Assembly (NCBI GenBank): GCA_033961575.1 | Contig: CM066732.1 | Location: forward strand, 76,050,687-76,114,686 | Reading direction: 5' to 3' | Source: Aselliscus stoliczkanus | Lineage: Eukaryota > Chordata > Mammalia > Chiroptera > Hipposideridae | DNA: 64,000 bases | Shown: positions 23,486 through 34,654 of the stretch, one piece after another | Layout: each line of letters opens with the position of its first letter | Position numbering within the stretch: the stretch's first letter is position 1 | Position numbers and translations under genes: made by a program | The notes under the pieces: generated by a model | The model's database searches: none | The model's input: the letters and a program-made list of their open reading frames with translations, nothing else | Told to the model about the DNA's origin: nothing

Positions 23486-24195
23486 GTAACTTGTTCAAAT
23501 AGACTGTTTTACAAAAAGCCCTATCGTTAGAGGTTGTTAAACTTGATTATTAAAGATGATTTATCTCTTGATTTTAAATTATATTTTCAAGTGAAGTTTT
23601 TTTTCTCATTTTAGAAATTTTAGATTAGGGAACCCCACATAAAAGTTTTCTCAGTAAACTTCTGATACAGTATAGTATGGAATTTTTTTTTTTTAATGAA
23701 TTTGGTGTATTCAGGTAAAGTGCCCTGCAAAACCAAAAGTAAAACTCCCAAATAAGTTTTATAGCTAAAGGATTCCTAATTTGGTCTATATAAGTCCTCT
23801 GTTGAGGGTGAGAGAACCATAAAACAAGGATATTTTTTAAGACAACTCATATTTCCTTTTTGAAATCTGTCTATGTGCAAGACTAAAACTCTTACTAAAA
23901 ATGTTCACCAATAATGTCTTAAAAGCACTGAAAACTTAGTGGCTCAGATACTTCAAAATCAGTGTTAATTTATGAATTAAGACATTTACAGAAAATTCTC
24001 ATTTGATCAGTGGTGCTTTGAACACCTAACCCTTTTAACTTTAAGGGCTTAGATTCAAATTATTTTTAGTCAGATGGTATATTATAAACCATCTCCATTG
24101 AATGGGTCAGGATAAAATGAATTATTTCTTTTTGAAGACTTTAATTTCATTATTTTATTATAGTATGTAGTTGTTAATAGATAACTTTTTAAATT

Positions 24196-24349
24196 TTTTT
24201 ATTTTTTTTTAATATTAATACCTTCATTTTATTTTATTTTATTTTATTTTTTTAGAGGGCAGTGTCACTGGCCCTCATATGTAGGATCCAAACCAGGGCC
24301 GCTGGCGTTCCCAAGCCAGCTCTTAACCACCGTGCTACTCGGCCGGCCC
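24196..24349 (-). mobile_element. Short tRNA-derived SINE with (ATTTT)n tract
   Basis: Reverse short-family copy. Flanks aatagataactttttaa and agtagataactttttag are the target duplication. Confidence 0.88.
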
Positions 24350-24454
24350 AGTAGATAACTTTTTAGAACAGAGTATGGCTTTAAAAGTAAATCTAATTTT
24401 TTAAGTAACCACAAGAAAGAATTGAAATTTAATTATAAGAATAAAACTTCAATG

Positions 24455-24855
24455 AGGCATTAGTACACAGCTTAATTAGAATGGCTAAAAGGAAAGAATT
24501 CTGACAAAAATGACAGCAACTGGGACTTTCACAGTATTGGGACTGTGGTACAATATTTTGGAAAAGTGTTGCAGTTTCTTTAAAAATTAAATGTAGACTA
24601 CTCTATGTTCTAGTCATTCCAGTTTCAGGTATTTAAAAACATGTCCCATAGATGTTCACAGCAGCTTTATTTGTAATAGCCAAAAACTGGCAACAATCCA
24701 GTTGCCCACCAAAAAGTCAGTGGATAAACAACTTGTGGTACAGCCATACAATGAAATGCTACTCAGCAATAAAAAGGAATTAACTACTCATACATGCAAC
24801 AAGATGGCTGAATCTCAAAATAATTTTCCTGAATGAAAGATGCAAAACAGTAAAA
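24455..24855 (+). mobile_element. L1 ORF2/3' end fragment, sense
   Basis: Contains the familiar L1 run 'cagcagctttatttgtaata' and 'ctactcagcaataaaaagga'. Decayed. Confidence 0.75.
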
Positions 24856-25810
24856 ACCATAATTTATACTAGAGTTCACTCTTAGTGTTGTACATCTATA
24901 AGTTTCAACAAATGTGTAATGACATGTATCCACCATCATAAGCATCATACAGAGTAGTTTCACTGCCCTAAAAATCCTGTGCTTCATTTATTCAATTTAT
25001 TCATCCTCCTTCCCCCAAACCCATTGATTTTTATTTATTTTTTTTTTTTGTCTGCATAGTTTTGCCTTTTCCAGAATGTCATATAGTTGGGCTTTTTCAG
25101 ATTGGCTTTTTTCACTTAGTAATATGCATGTAAGTTTCCTCTGTCTTTTCCTGGCTTGATAACTCTTTTTAGCATGGAATAATATATTCCATTGTCTGGA
25201 TGAACTAAATTTATCCACTCACCTACTAAAGGACACCTTGGTGGTTTCCTAGTCTTGGCAATTACGAATAAAGCTGCTATAAACATCCACACGCAAGTTT
25301 TTGGGTGAACATAAGTTTTCAACTCCTTTGAGTAAATACCAAAGAGCTCAATTGCTGGATGACATGGAAAAAGTATGTTTAGTTCGGTCAAACTGTCTCC
25401 CAAAGTGGCTGTACCATTCACATCCTCGCCAGCATTTGGTGTTGTCAGTGTTGTGAATTTTGGCCTTTCTAATGGATGTGTAGTGGTATCTCATTGTTTT
25501 AATTTGCATTTCCCTGATGACATATGATGTGAAGCATATTTTCACATGCTTATTTGCCCTCTGTGTATCTTCTTTCGTGAGGTGTCTGTTAAAAAAATTG
25601 GTCTTTAGCCTATTTTTTAACTGAGTTGTTCATTGTCCTATTGTTGAGTCATAAGAGTTCTTTGTATATTTTGGATAGCAATCCTTTATAAATATTTTCT
25701 CTTGGTCTGTGGCTTTTCTTCTTCTCTGGACAGTGTGTTGCATAGCACAAAATGTTAATTTTAATGAAGTCCATCTTATCACTTATTTCTTTCATAGATC
25801 ATACCTTTGG

Positions 25811-25922
25811 TGAATGGCATGGTGGTTAAGCTCTGGCTTGGGAAGCCAGCGGCCCCGGTTCGGTCCCACATATGAGGGCCAGTGACACTGCCCTAAAAAA
25901 AAAAAAAAAAAAAAAAAAAAAG
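25811..25922 (+). mobile_element. Short tRNA-derived SINE, degenerate head
   Basis: Forward short-family copy inside antisense L1. The head is eroded to gaatggcatggtggttaag, and the A-tail is pure. Confidence 0.8.
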
Positions 25923-26432
25923 TCATCACCAAACCCAAGGTCATCTGGATTTTCTCTTACATTATCTTCTAGGTGTTTTATACTTTTTCATTTTACATTT
26001 AGGTCTATAAACCATTTTGTGGTAATTTTTGTAAAAGGTATAAGGTCTGTGTATATAAATTCATTTCTTTCTTTTTGCATATGAATGTCCAGTTTTCTCA
26101 GCACCATTTGTTGAAAAGACTATTTTTTTCCCCATTTTATTATCTGCTCCTTATCATAGTTCAGTTGACTGACTTTATTTGTGTGACCCTAGTTCTGGGC
26201 GCTATTCTGTTCTGTTGACCCAGTATCACACCATCTGCATTGCTGTAGCTTTGGAGTAAGGCTTAAAGTAGATAGTGTCAGTCCTCTGACTTTGTTATTC
26301 TTCTTAATATTGTATTGGTTATTCTGTGTCTTTTGCCTCTCCACATAAACTTTAGAATCAGTTTGTCAATAAATACAAAATAACTTGCCAGGATTTTTAC
26401 TGAGATTATGTTGAATTTAAAGATCAAGTTGA

Positions 26433-26550
26433 GGGCCGGCTGAGTGGTGCGGTGGTTAAGCACTGGCTTGGGAAGCCAGCGGCCCCGGTTTGGGTCCGAC
26501 ATATGAGGGCCAGTGACACTGCCCTCAAAAAATAAAAAAAACTTAAAAAA
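26433..26550 (+). mobile_element. Short tRNA-derived SINE
   Basis: Forward short-family copy with duplication aagatcaagttga on both sides; nested in L1. Confidence 0.9.
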
Positions 26551-27154
26551 AAGATCAAGTTGAACTGATTTTTATAATACTGAATATCCCTATCCATGAT
26601 CATGAAATATCTCTCCATTTGTTTAGTTCTTCGATTTCCTTTTTCAGAGTTTTGTGGTTTCCCCAGATTTTGTACATTTTTTGTTAGATTAATACCTAAG
26701 TATTTCATTTTATGGGGTACTAATATAAATAGTATTGTGTTTTTAATTTCAGGTTTCACTTGTTCATTGCTGATATATAAGAAAGCCATTGACTTTGGTG
26801 TTTTAATGTTGTATCCTACAACCTTGTTATACTCATTTATTAGTTCCAGGAGGTTTTTTGTAGATTATTTCAGATTTCTGCATGAACAGTCATGTCATCT
26901 GTGAACAAAGACAGTTTTATCTTCCTTCCCAATCTGTATACTTCCTATTTCCTTTTCTTATTACATTATCTAGGACTCCCAGTACGATGTTGAGAAGGAG
27001 TGGTGAAATGGGACATCCTTGTGTTGTTCCTTATATAAGTGGGAAAGCTTCTAGTTTCTCATCATTAATTGTGATTTTAGTTGTGGGGTTTTTGTAGATA
27101 TTCTTTATCAAGTTGAGGAAGTTCCTTCTATTCCTGGTTTGCTGATACAGTCAA

Positions 27155-28105
27155 TTAATTGTTGACAAAAGTCTTAAGACAAATGATAATGAATACATAA
27201 AAAAAAGTTCAACATCATAAGGCATCAGGGAAATGCAACTCAAAATCATAGTGGTATTTCACTTCATACCCACTAGGTAGCTTTAATCAGAAAGAAAGAT
27301 ATCAAGTGTTGACAAGGATGTGGGGAAATTGAAACACTCGGACAATGTAGCCAGCCACTTTGGAAAACAGTGTGGCAGTTTCTCAATAGGTTCGATGTAG
27401 AGTTACCAGGTGACCCAGTAATTCCACGCGCAAGTAATGAGATACAAAAGAGAAATGAAAACGTGTCCATACAGAAACTTTACTCAAATGTTCATAACAA
27501 CATTACTCATAATAGACAAACGTGGAAACAAACCAAATGTCTATCAGCTGATAATGAATAAATCAATGTGGTATATTTGTACAATTAAATATTATTTAGA
27601 GGGCCGGCCGAGTGGCGCAGTGGTTAAGAGCTGGCTTGGGATGCCAACGGCCCCGGTTCAGATCCCACATGAGGGGCCAGTGACACTGCCCCTTTAAAAT
27701 AAATAAATAAATAAATAAATATATATATATATATATATATATTATTTAGAAATAAAAAGGAGTGAGGTACTGATTCATGCTGTAACATGGATGAACTTGA
27801 AACTTTTTGCTAAATGGGAAAAGCCATACACAAAAGGCCACGTATTATGATTCCGTATAATGAAATGTCCAGAGTAGACAAATCTCTGGAGACAGAAAGC
27901 AGATCAATGATGAGCGGAAGGGGAGGAATGAATGGAGAGTGACAGCTGATGGACATGGGGGTTCTTTTTGGGTGACGAAAATGTTCTAAAATTGATTGTA
28001 GTGACAGTTACACAACTCTGGGAGCATCCTAAAAACCATTGAATTGTATACAATGCTATATGGATGTGAATTGTATCTCAATAAAGCTGTTATAAAAAGA
28101 ATTTA
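27155..28105 (+). mobile_element. L1 3' end, sense, with SINE insertion
   Basis: Sense L1 ORF2 end and 3' UTR, ending in 'gtatctcaataaagctgtta' and a short A-run. One short SINE lies at 27601-27740. Confidence 0.75.
27601..27740 (+). mobile_element. Short tRNA-derived SINE with (AATA)n(TA)n tail
   Basis: Forward copy with duplication tattatttaga. The tail has grown into a (AATA)n and (TA)n microsatellite. Confidence 0.9.
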
Positions 28106-28226
28106 GAAGAGGAACTGGAATGTGGCATTCACTATATGTGTTAGTTCTGATGATGATGACTGGGTGGTGGTGGAGTGTAACTACCCGAAACATGCAGCAT
28201 ATATTGTAAAACATTCTGTTTTATAG

Positions 28227-28386
28227 GATCTCCTCTATCGAAGATCTAGGTCATTAGTGGATTATGAAAATGCTAATAAAGCACTGGATAAAGCAAGAGC
28301 GAAAAATAAAGATGTTCTACAGGCTGAAACATCCCAACAATTATGTTGTCAAAAATTTGAAAAAATATCTGAATCTGCAAAACAAG
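28227..28386 (+). CDS. SNX6: SNX6 exon, residues ~308-361 (BAR domain)
   Basis: The largest coding exon here, 160 nt. Acceptor ttttatag, donor gtact. It encodes DLLYRRSRSLVDYENANKAL, DKARAKNKDVLQAETSQQLC, CQKFEKISESAKQ and the first base of a glutamate codon. It is the long second and third helix of the BAR domain, rich in basic residues that face the membrane. Confidence 0.95.
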
Positions 28387-28470
28387 GTACTGTTATATTA
28401 ACCTTTGATCAGAAGGTATGCTTTATACTAGTATGTAAATTAAAGCTAATCTAGTTTCTTTTGTTCACAG

Positions 28471-28556
28471 AACTCATAGATTTTAAGACAAGAAGAGTTG
28501 CTGCATTCAGAAAAAATTTAGTGGAACTGGCAGAGTTAGAACTGAAGCATGCAAAG
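28471..28556 (+). CDS. SNX6: SNX6 exon, residues ~361-389 (BAR domain)
   Basis: The 86-nt exon follows a short 84-bp intron (acceptor ttgttcacag; donor gtagt). It encodes ELIDFKTRRVAAFRKNLVEL followed by AELELKHAK, the last BAR helix. The preceding exon reads open into the short intron for some codons (to 28454), so intron retention would give a short alternative end; there is no other sign of that. Confidence 0.95.
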
Positions 28557-28746
28557 GTAGTGTTATATTAAAGATTTAATAATTTAAGGAACTTATAACT
28601 TAGAAACAAGTCAGTTACAAAATTGATTCTAAGGGATACTGTAAGAACTATTGCTGAATTGGAATTTTGTTATCCAAGATTGGTTTCACGCCTTAAAAAT
28701 ATTTAGTTTTACTGAATCTTGTTAAAGTTCTCTTAAAAAGCAAAAT

Positions 28747-28851
28747 GGCGGGTCGGCCGAGTAGCACGGTGGTTAAGCGCTGGCTTGGGAAGCCAGCAGC
28801 CCCAGTTCGGGTCCCACAGATGAAGGCCAGTGACACTGCCCTCAAAAAAAA
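28747..28851 (+). mobile_element. Short tRNA-derived SINE
   Basis: Forward short-family copy, slightly diverged, between two aaaatggc copies. Confidence 0.85.
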
Positions 28852-28995
28852 AAATGGCTCAAATGCGGTTCTATTTTGGGTAAAAAAAAGTTATAAAAGT
28901 GACATTTTAATGAATCAGGGACATATTTAATATTTAACATTTTAGTCAACTTTATGTTGTATGTTTTTCTGCCACAATCAAAAAAAATTGGCAGA

Positions 28996-29445
28996 GGGCC
29001 GGCCGAGTGGCGCACTGGTTAAGAGCTGGTTTTGGGATGCCAGCGGCCCCGGTTCGGATCCCACATGAGGGCCAGTGACGCTGCCCTCTACAGCTAACAA
29101 CAGCTCCACCTGGAGCTGGGCTGTGCGAGCCCTGGTGATGGTGTGGGCTGCAGCCCCTGCTGCAGTGGGCTGCCATAGGCTACAGTGAGTGGCCCGCAGC
29201 CAGCGTGAGCGGCTGGCAGCCAGCGTGAGCTGCCAATAGCCGCGGTGAGCGACATCCAGAGGCCAGCGACCGATCTGCCTCATCCGGGAAGAGTTCAATG
29301 AGGATACCAACAGTGAAGCAACATCCTCCGCAACTAAACTGAAGAACAAAAAGACAGCAACTTGTCTGTTCCCCTTCCCCGATTCCCCAACGCTGTTCCC
29401 CTCCGCCAATTCCCCAATAAAATCTTTAAAAAAAAAAAAAAAAAA
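28996..29445 (+). mobile_element. Long tRNA-derived SINE, near full length
   Basis: Good example of the long family: tRNA-like head (A box gagtggcgcactggttaag, B box ggttcggatccc). The GC-rich middle has the repeated unit 'gcagccagcgtgagc'. The 3' end is attccccaataaaatcttta plus an A-tail. Confidence 0.92.
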
Positions 29446-29477
29446 ATTTAGTTCTATAGATAAGTATCCTTATAGAG

Positions 29478-29600
29478 GGTTTTTGTTGGTTTGTTTGTTT
29501 GTTTTGAGGTCAGTGTCACTGGCCCTCATATGTGGGACCCGAACTGAGGCTGCTGGCTTCCCAAGCCAGCTCTTAACCAACGCGCCGCTCAGCTGGCCCC
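29478..29600 (-). mobile_element. Short tRNA-derived SINE
   Basis: Reverse short-family copy with TTTG-rich tail; duplication cttatagaggt on both sides. Confidence 0.88.
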
Positions 29601-29612
29601 AACTTATAGAGG

Positions 29613-29770
29613 TGTTTTTTTTTTGTTGGTTTTTTTTAGCTGAGCCATCCTGCTACCTGTTGGCAGCTTAGCGGCTGCTCAGCTCGGCCTGGGTGTCAAA
29701 CTGCTGTTGCTCAGAGCTCAGCTTGTACTCTTGAGCGAGCTCTTAACCAACTGAGCCACTCGACCAGCCC
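29613..29770 (-). mobile_element. tRNA-derived SINE, 'gctc' form
   Basis: Reverse copy of the 'gctc' family placed directly behind the previous SINE, at the duplicated target sequence. Confidence 0.85.
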
Positions 29771-29877
29771 TAGAGTTTTTATAAGGTATTTGTTTACTTC
29801 GAATTTAGCCTTTTCTTAATTCTGATGAATTCATTATTAAGAATTCATCATTTTCTTAATAATGACACTGGGATGGT

Positions 29878-30131
29878 GACCGGTTAGCTCAGTTGGTTAG
29901 AGCTTGGTGCTGATAACACCAAGGCTGCCGGTTCGATCCCCGCATGGGCCACTGAGCTGCACCCTCTTTAAAAAGAGTCAAGCCAGCGGCCCCAGTTCGG
30001 TCCCACATATGAGGGCCAGTGACACTGCCCTCAAAAAAAAAAAAAAAAAAGTCAATTATGCCTTTGTATAAAAGCAATGTGTAACCAATGACCGTGGCTG
30101 ATCCCCAATAAAATTTAAAAAAAAAAAAAAG
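29878..30131 (+). mobile_element. tRNA-Ile-like SINE with a truncated short SINE inside
   Basis: The head ggttagctcagttggttaga with a gctgataacacc anticodon arm resembles tRNA-Ile. The end is ccccaataaaatttaaaa. A 5'-truncated short SINE (about 29981-30050) interrupts the body. Confidence 0.8.
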
Positions 30132-30547
30132 ATAAAGCTTGGCCCAAACCTCATGGTAATTTTTTAAGTGGAGAATCTTAGAATTGAGAGCTATTTTGAA
30201 GATCATCTGATTCAAACAAGAATAATATCTATAATGTTTCTGATGATCAGCTCTGCAAGACTGTAGTAACTAATATGGACACCAGTAGCATTTTTTTGAT
30301 TAGTTGTTAAAAAATACATCTTTCTTAATATAAACATTCCTTAAAAATTTATTTAACATTGCTATCTTCAGAGAGACTGAAAATTAAAAATGTATTCAAA
30401 AATCCCAAGACTAGAAATAAATATTAAAGGAATTTAAATAAACTTTTAAATGTTATTTTTTGATACATTTATAGCATTTACACTTCTGAAGTTATTAAAG
30501 CCTAAACACAAATCTACTTCTTCATAACTGATATATTGGTAGAAGGT

Positions 30548-30665
30548 GTTTTTTTTTGTTTTTGGTTTTTTTTGAGGGCGGTGTCACTGGCCCTCATATG
30601 TGGGACCGAACCTGGCCGCTGGCTTCCCAAGCCAGCACTTAACCACTGCGCAACTCGGCTGGCCC
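30548..30665 (-). mobile_element. Short tRNA-derived SINE
   Basis: Reverse short-family copy; flanks attggtagaag on both sides. Confidence 0.9.
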
Positions 30666-30939
30666 TATTGGTAGAAGTTTTGTCATGTAAAATACAAGAA
30701 AGAGAAGTTCATTCCTCTTTTAGAGTTTACCCTTCAGATATTTGAATAGTTTGTATTATCTATATATCTTCTGTCCTCCAGGCTGGATGTCCTTGGTCTA
30801 AATATTTTTCATCCCGTAACACCTCAGCAAGGCTTTGATAATATTATTACCCTCCAGTCATTGCTTTTTAAATATTACACCCAGAAATGAAAACACTTTT
30901 CTCTACATGGACTGATTATTGTACACATTTTTTCCTAGA

Positions 30940-31160
30940 GCATGTTTTATGTGTATAAACATTTTTTTAACTGTCCTATTGCACTAGTTTGATTTGGCTT
31001 ATAATCATACCCCCTTTTTTTTTCTTCTGTTTTTGTGGTTAAAAAACATAAAATTTACCATCTTAACCATTTTAAAATATTATAATTCAATAGTGTTAAG
31101 TACATTGACAGTGGGCAACAGATCTCTAGAATTTTTTCATTTATTGAGCATATAATATTT
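30940..31160 (-). mobile_element. L1 3' UTR fragment, antisense
   Basis: Complement of an L1 3' UTR ('aaatttaccatcttaaccat', 'acattgacagtgggcaacag'). Confidence 0.6.
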
Positions 31161-31174
31161 AAAATGTAATTGCA

Positions 31175-31293
31175 GGCCGGCCGAGTGTCACGGTGGTTAG
31201 GCACTGGCTTGGGAGCCAGCGGCCCCGGTTCGGTCCCACTTATGAGGGCCAGTGACACTGCCCTCAAAAAAAAAAAAAAAAAAAGTAAAAAAT
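31175..31293 (+). mobile_element. Short tRNA-derived SINE
   Basis: Forward copy with perfect duplication aaaatgtaattgca on both sides. Confidence 0.92.
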
Positions 31294-31468
31294 AAAATGT
31301 AATTGCAGGCCACATTTATGTATTAAATTTTAGCCTGCTAGTTTTATCCCAGTGCATCCCAATCTTTTGGAAACATGGATTTGATCATATAGTACTTAAC
31401 TCTTATACTAGTTAATCCTCCCAAGTGATGGCCATTTGTAATTTGTATAAACTTAAACTTTTAAGTCT

Positions 31469-31592
31469 TGGGCCGGCCGAGTGGCGCAGTGGTTAAGCGC
31501 TGGCTTCGGAAGCCAGCGGCCCCGGTTCGGGTCCCACATATGAGGGCCAGTGACACTGCCCTCAAAAAAAAAAAAAAACAAACAAAAAAAAA
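31469..31592 (+). mobile_element. Short tRNA-derived SINE
   Basis: Forward copy close to the family consensus, with duplication acttttaagtctt (second copy actttttaagtctt). Confidence 0.92.
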
Positions 31593-31920
31593 AAACTTTT
31601 TAAGTCTTCATCTAAATTTTTATTTAAAAGATTGATCAGGACCCAAGGAATCAACATTTGTTAATCTAATTGTAAAAGTACATGGCACCAAAAAAGTAAA
31701 TGATCCGTTCCCTCCCTTTCTTTCTATACTAATTGGTATTAACTTATTAATTTTCTTTGGTAGTTATTTAGATGGTTACGAATTGACCTGTTTATACTAT
31801 CATCAACCATTATTTCTCCATTTTTATCTATTAAAAACATAAGTGTCAAATTCCTTATTAAAATCAAGATATATGTTGTCTGATTTCTTGGTCTAATAAC
31901 CTAGTCAAAAGAAAATGCTT

Positions 31921-32048
31921 GGGCCGGCCGAGTGGCGCGGTGGTTAAGTGCTGGCTTGGGAAGCCAGCGGCCCCGGTTCGCTCCCACATATGAGGGCCAG
32001 AGACACTGCCCTCAAAAAAAAAAAAAAAAAATTAAATTAAAAAAAAAA
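31921..32048 (+). mobile_element. Short tRNA-derived SINE (first of two at one target)
   Basis: Forward short copy between two exact AAAAGAAAATGCTT repeats (31907-31920 and 32049-32062). Confidence 0.93.
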
Positions 32049-32062
32049 AAAAGAAAATGCTT

Positions 32063-32217
32063 TAGGGCCGGCCGAGTGGCTCAGTTGGTTAAGAGCTTGC
32101 TCAAGAGTGCGAGTTGAGCTCTGAGCAACAGCAGTTTGATGCCCAGCCCTAGCTGAGTTGCCGCTGAGCTGCCAACAGGTAGCAGGATGGCTCAGCTAAA
32201 AAAAATAAAAGAAAATA
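32063..32217 (+). mobile_element. tRNA-derived SINE, 'gctc' form (second at the same target)
   Basis: Forward 'gctc' copy following the second AAAAGAAAATGCTT and followed by a third (32218-32231). Confidence 0.92.
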
Positions 32218-32380
32218 AAAAGAAAATGCTTTGATAAGCTTGGCATGGTTTATATTTACTAAACCTGTGTTGGTTTCTAAAGAGGTTATAAACTAGGATT
32301 TTGTTACAGATCAAGGAGGGATTGGCAGACCCCAGCCTGTGAGCCAGGAATGGCGTTTATGTTTTTAAATGGTTATTTTT

Positions 32381-32489
32381 ATTTTTGTTTTTTTTTGAGG
32401 TCAGTGTCACTGGCCCTCATATGTGGGACCGAACCGGAGCTGCTGGCTTCCCAAGCCAGCGCTTAACCACCGTGCCACTCGGCTGGCCC
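32381..32489 (-). mobile_element. Short tRNA-derived SINE
   Basis: Reverse short copy, duplication taaatggttattttta. Confidence 0.9.
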
Positions 32490-32511
32490 TAAATGGTTAT
32501 TTTTAAAAAGC

Positions 32512-32644
32512 AGGGCCGGCCAAGGGCGTAGTGGTTAAGAGCTGGCTTGGGATGCCAGCGGCCTGGGTTCGGATCCCACATATGAGGGCCAGTGACACTG
32601 CCCTCTAAAAAAAATAAAAAAAAATAAAACAAAAAAAAATAAAT
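32512..32644 (+). mobile_element. Short tRNA-derived SINE
   Basis: Forward short copy 23 bp after the reverse one. A-rich tail with T and C interruptions; flanks aaaaagca. Confidence 0.88.
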
Positions 32645-32842
32645 AAAAAGCAAAAGAATACTATTTCATGGCATGTGATAATTATATGAAATTCAGATTT
32701 AATCTATAAATAAAATTCTGTTGGAGTATAGCCAAGCTTATTCATTCATGCTTTGTCTCTGATTGCTTTCACAGAACTACAGCAAAGTTGAATAGCTGAA
32801 ACAGAGACCAAATGTCCCTCAAAATCTAAAATGTTTAGCTCT

Positions 32843-33296
32843 TTTTTTTTTCTTTTTTTTTTAAAGATTTTATTGGGGGAATTGGTGGAGGGGAACAGCG
32901 TTGGGGAATCGGGGAAGGGGAACAGACAAGTTGCTGTCTTTTTGTTCTTCAGTTTAGTTGCGGAGGATGTTGCTTCACTGTTGGTATCGTCATTGCGCTC
33001 TTCCCGGATGAGGCAGATTGGTCGCTGGCCTCTGGATGTCGCTCACCGCGGCTATTGGCAGCTCACGCTTGGCTGCCAGCCACTCACGCTGGCTGCGGGC
33101 CACTCACTGTAGCCCATGGCAGCCCACTGCAGCAGGGGCTGCAGCCCACACCATTACCGGGGCTTGCACAGCCCAGCTCCAGGTGGAGCTGTTGTTAGCT
33201 GTAGAGGGCAGTGTCACTGGCCCTCATGTGGGATCTGAACCGGGGCCGCTGGCATCCCAAAACCAGCGCTTAACCAATGCGCCACTCGGCCGGCCC
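32843..33296 (-). mobile_element. Long tRNA-derived SINE, full length
   Basis: Reverse long-family copy of about 455 bp with a clean duplication, aaaatgtttagctctt. Confidence 0.92.
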
Positions 33297-33424
33297 TAAA
33301 ATGTTTAGCTCTTTATAGAAAGAGTTTACTGACCCCTAGTACAGACTGATGTCAGCCTCTGATTTCCAGATTTTATACTTTTTCAAATCTTTTCTGAAAT
33401 GTGTTCTCTGTGTTCAAATTTCTG

Positions 33425-33645
33425 ATAGTTCTAGTCCAGTGGCTTTTAACTGGAGACAGTTTTGCTTCCTTGGAGACATTTGTGTTTGTTGCAGTGGCGG
33501 GGAGGGGTTACTGGTATGTAGTGGGTAGAGGCCAGGGATGCTGCTAAACATCCTACAATGCACAGGACCCGTCCCCACAAGGTAGGGATTATGCAGCTCA
33601 AAATGTCAGGGTTGCCAAGGCTGAGAAACCCTTCTCTGTTACCTA
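33425..33645. mobile_element. hAT-like non-autonomous repeat fossil
   Basis: Ends 'ccagtggcttttaac' and 'gctgagaaaccc', with the core 'gccagggatgctgctaaaca', match a common old mammalian DNA-element family. The name is not certain. Confidence 0.55.
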
Positions 33646-34097
33646 AGATTTCTTAATGATTTTGTAAATCTGAACAGAGTCCCATTTTGGTCCCACAGTC
33701 CACATAAATTGTTCCATAAAGACTAGATATTAATTAAATTTACAATAAGATGGTTTGAAAGTACTTTGGATTTCACTTATTATAACTGGGATACATGTTG
33801 CCACATAGTTGAAATCTGGTTATAACAGAAAACGAGGTAGTTCAGTCACTTCTGTGTCCTTGCAGATGGTCTCAGACTCTTTATTAATGAAGTATGATAA
33901 GGACAGTTAAAAAAAAAAAAGTGATGATGCCCGACTATGAGGATGTGAGATGAGTCCTCGTATACCCTGTTGGTAAATTGTGGGTTAGTGCACACCCTTT
34001 GGGAGGGAGGTTTGGTGGTGTGTCAGAGTGCAGGGTGTGCATCTTTTTGACTCAGCAGTCCCGCTTGAGAAATATACCTTTAAGAAGTTAATTTTAG

Positions 34098-34556
34098 GGC
34101 CTGCCGAGTGGCGCATTGGTTAAGCGCTGGTTTTGGGATGCCAGCGGCCCCGGTTCGGATCCCACATGAGGGCCAGTGACGCTGCCCTCTACAGCTAACA
34201 ACAGCTCCACCTGGAGCTGGGCTGTGCGAGCCCTGGTGATGGTGTGGGCTGCAGCCCCTGCTGCAGTGGGCTGCCATAGGCTACAGTGAGTGGCCCGCAG
34301 CCAGCGTGAGCGGCTGGCAGCCAGCGTGAGCTGCCAAAAGCCGCGGTGAGCGACATCCAGAGGCCAGCGACCGATCTGCCTCATCCGGGAAGAGCGCAAC
34401 GACGGGAAGAGCGCAACGACGATACCAACAGTGAAGCAACATCCTCCGCAACTAAACTGAAGAACAAAAAGACAGCAACTTGTCTGTTCCCCCTCCCCAA
34501 TTCCCCAATGCTGTTCCCCTCCGCCAATTCCCCAATAAAATCTTTTTTAAAAAAAA
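34098..34556 (+). mobile_element. Long tRNA-derived SINE, full length
   Basis: Forward long-family copy, nearly identical to that at 28996, with target duplication aagaagttaatttta (second copy aagaagctaatttta). An 18-bp piece, gggaagagcgcaacgacg, is duplicated in tandem near 34387. Confidence 0.92.
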
Positions 34557-34654
34557 AGAAGCTAATTTTACAAATATAGACAGGCTCAAAGTCATGTGTC
34601 CCTCTTCTGTCATTATATAGGCAAAAAATTGACCTTAACCTAAACACCTAAAAT

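Larger units (their letters stand above)
24880..27150 (-). mobile_element. L1, antisense, decayed, with two SINE insertions
   Basis: The plus strand reads the complement of an L1 3' UTR and then ORF2 ('ggtggtttcctagtcttggc', 'gttgaaaagactattttttt', 'cttgtgttgttccttatata'). SINEs at 25811 and 26433 interrupt it. Translated pieces are broken reverse transcriptase. Confidence 0.8.
23486..28226 (+). other. SNX6 intron
   Basis: About 4.7 kb. Nearly all of 24455-28105 is L1 sequence in alternating orientation with four SINEs. The first kilobase looks unique. Confidence 0.8.
32320..33345. mobile_element. hAT-type DNA transposon fossil split by three SINEs
   Basis: It begins near 'gattggcagaccccagcctg' and ends at 'agagtttactgacccctag', matching the ends of an old non-autonomous hAT/Charlie family as I remember it. 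SINEs at 32381, 32512 and 32843 lie inside it. Confidence 0.55.

Noticed and set aside
29878..29950. tRNA-Ile-like sequence
   Set aside because: The acceptor stem does not close and a SINE tail with a poly-A follows. It is a SINE head, not a tRNA gene.
29889..30215. 108-codon frame and the many frames with MRASDTALKKKK or SLALICGT motifs
   Set aside because: These are translations of SINE copies in either direction.
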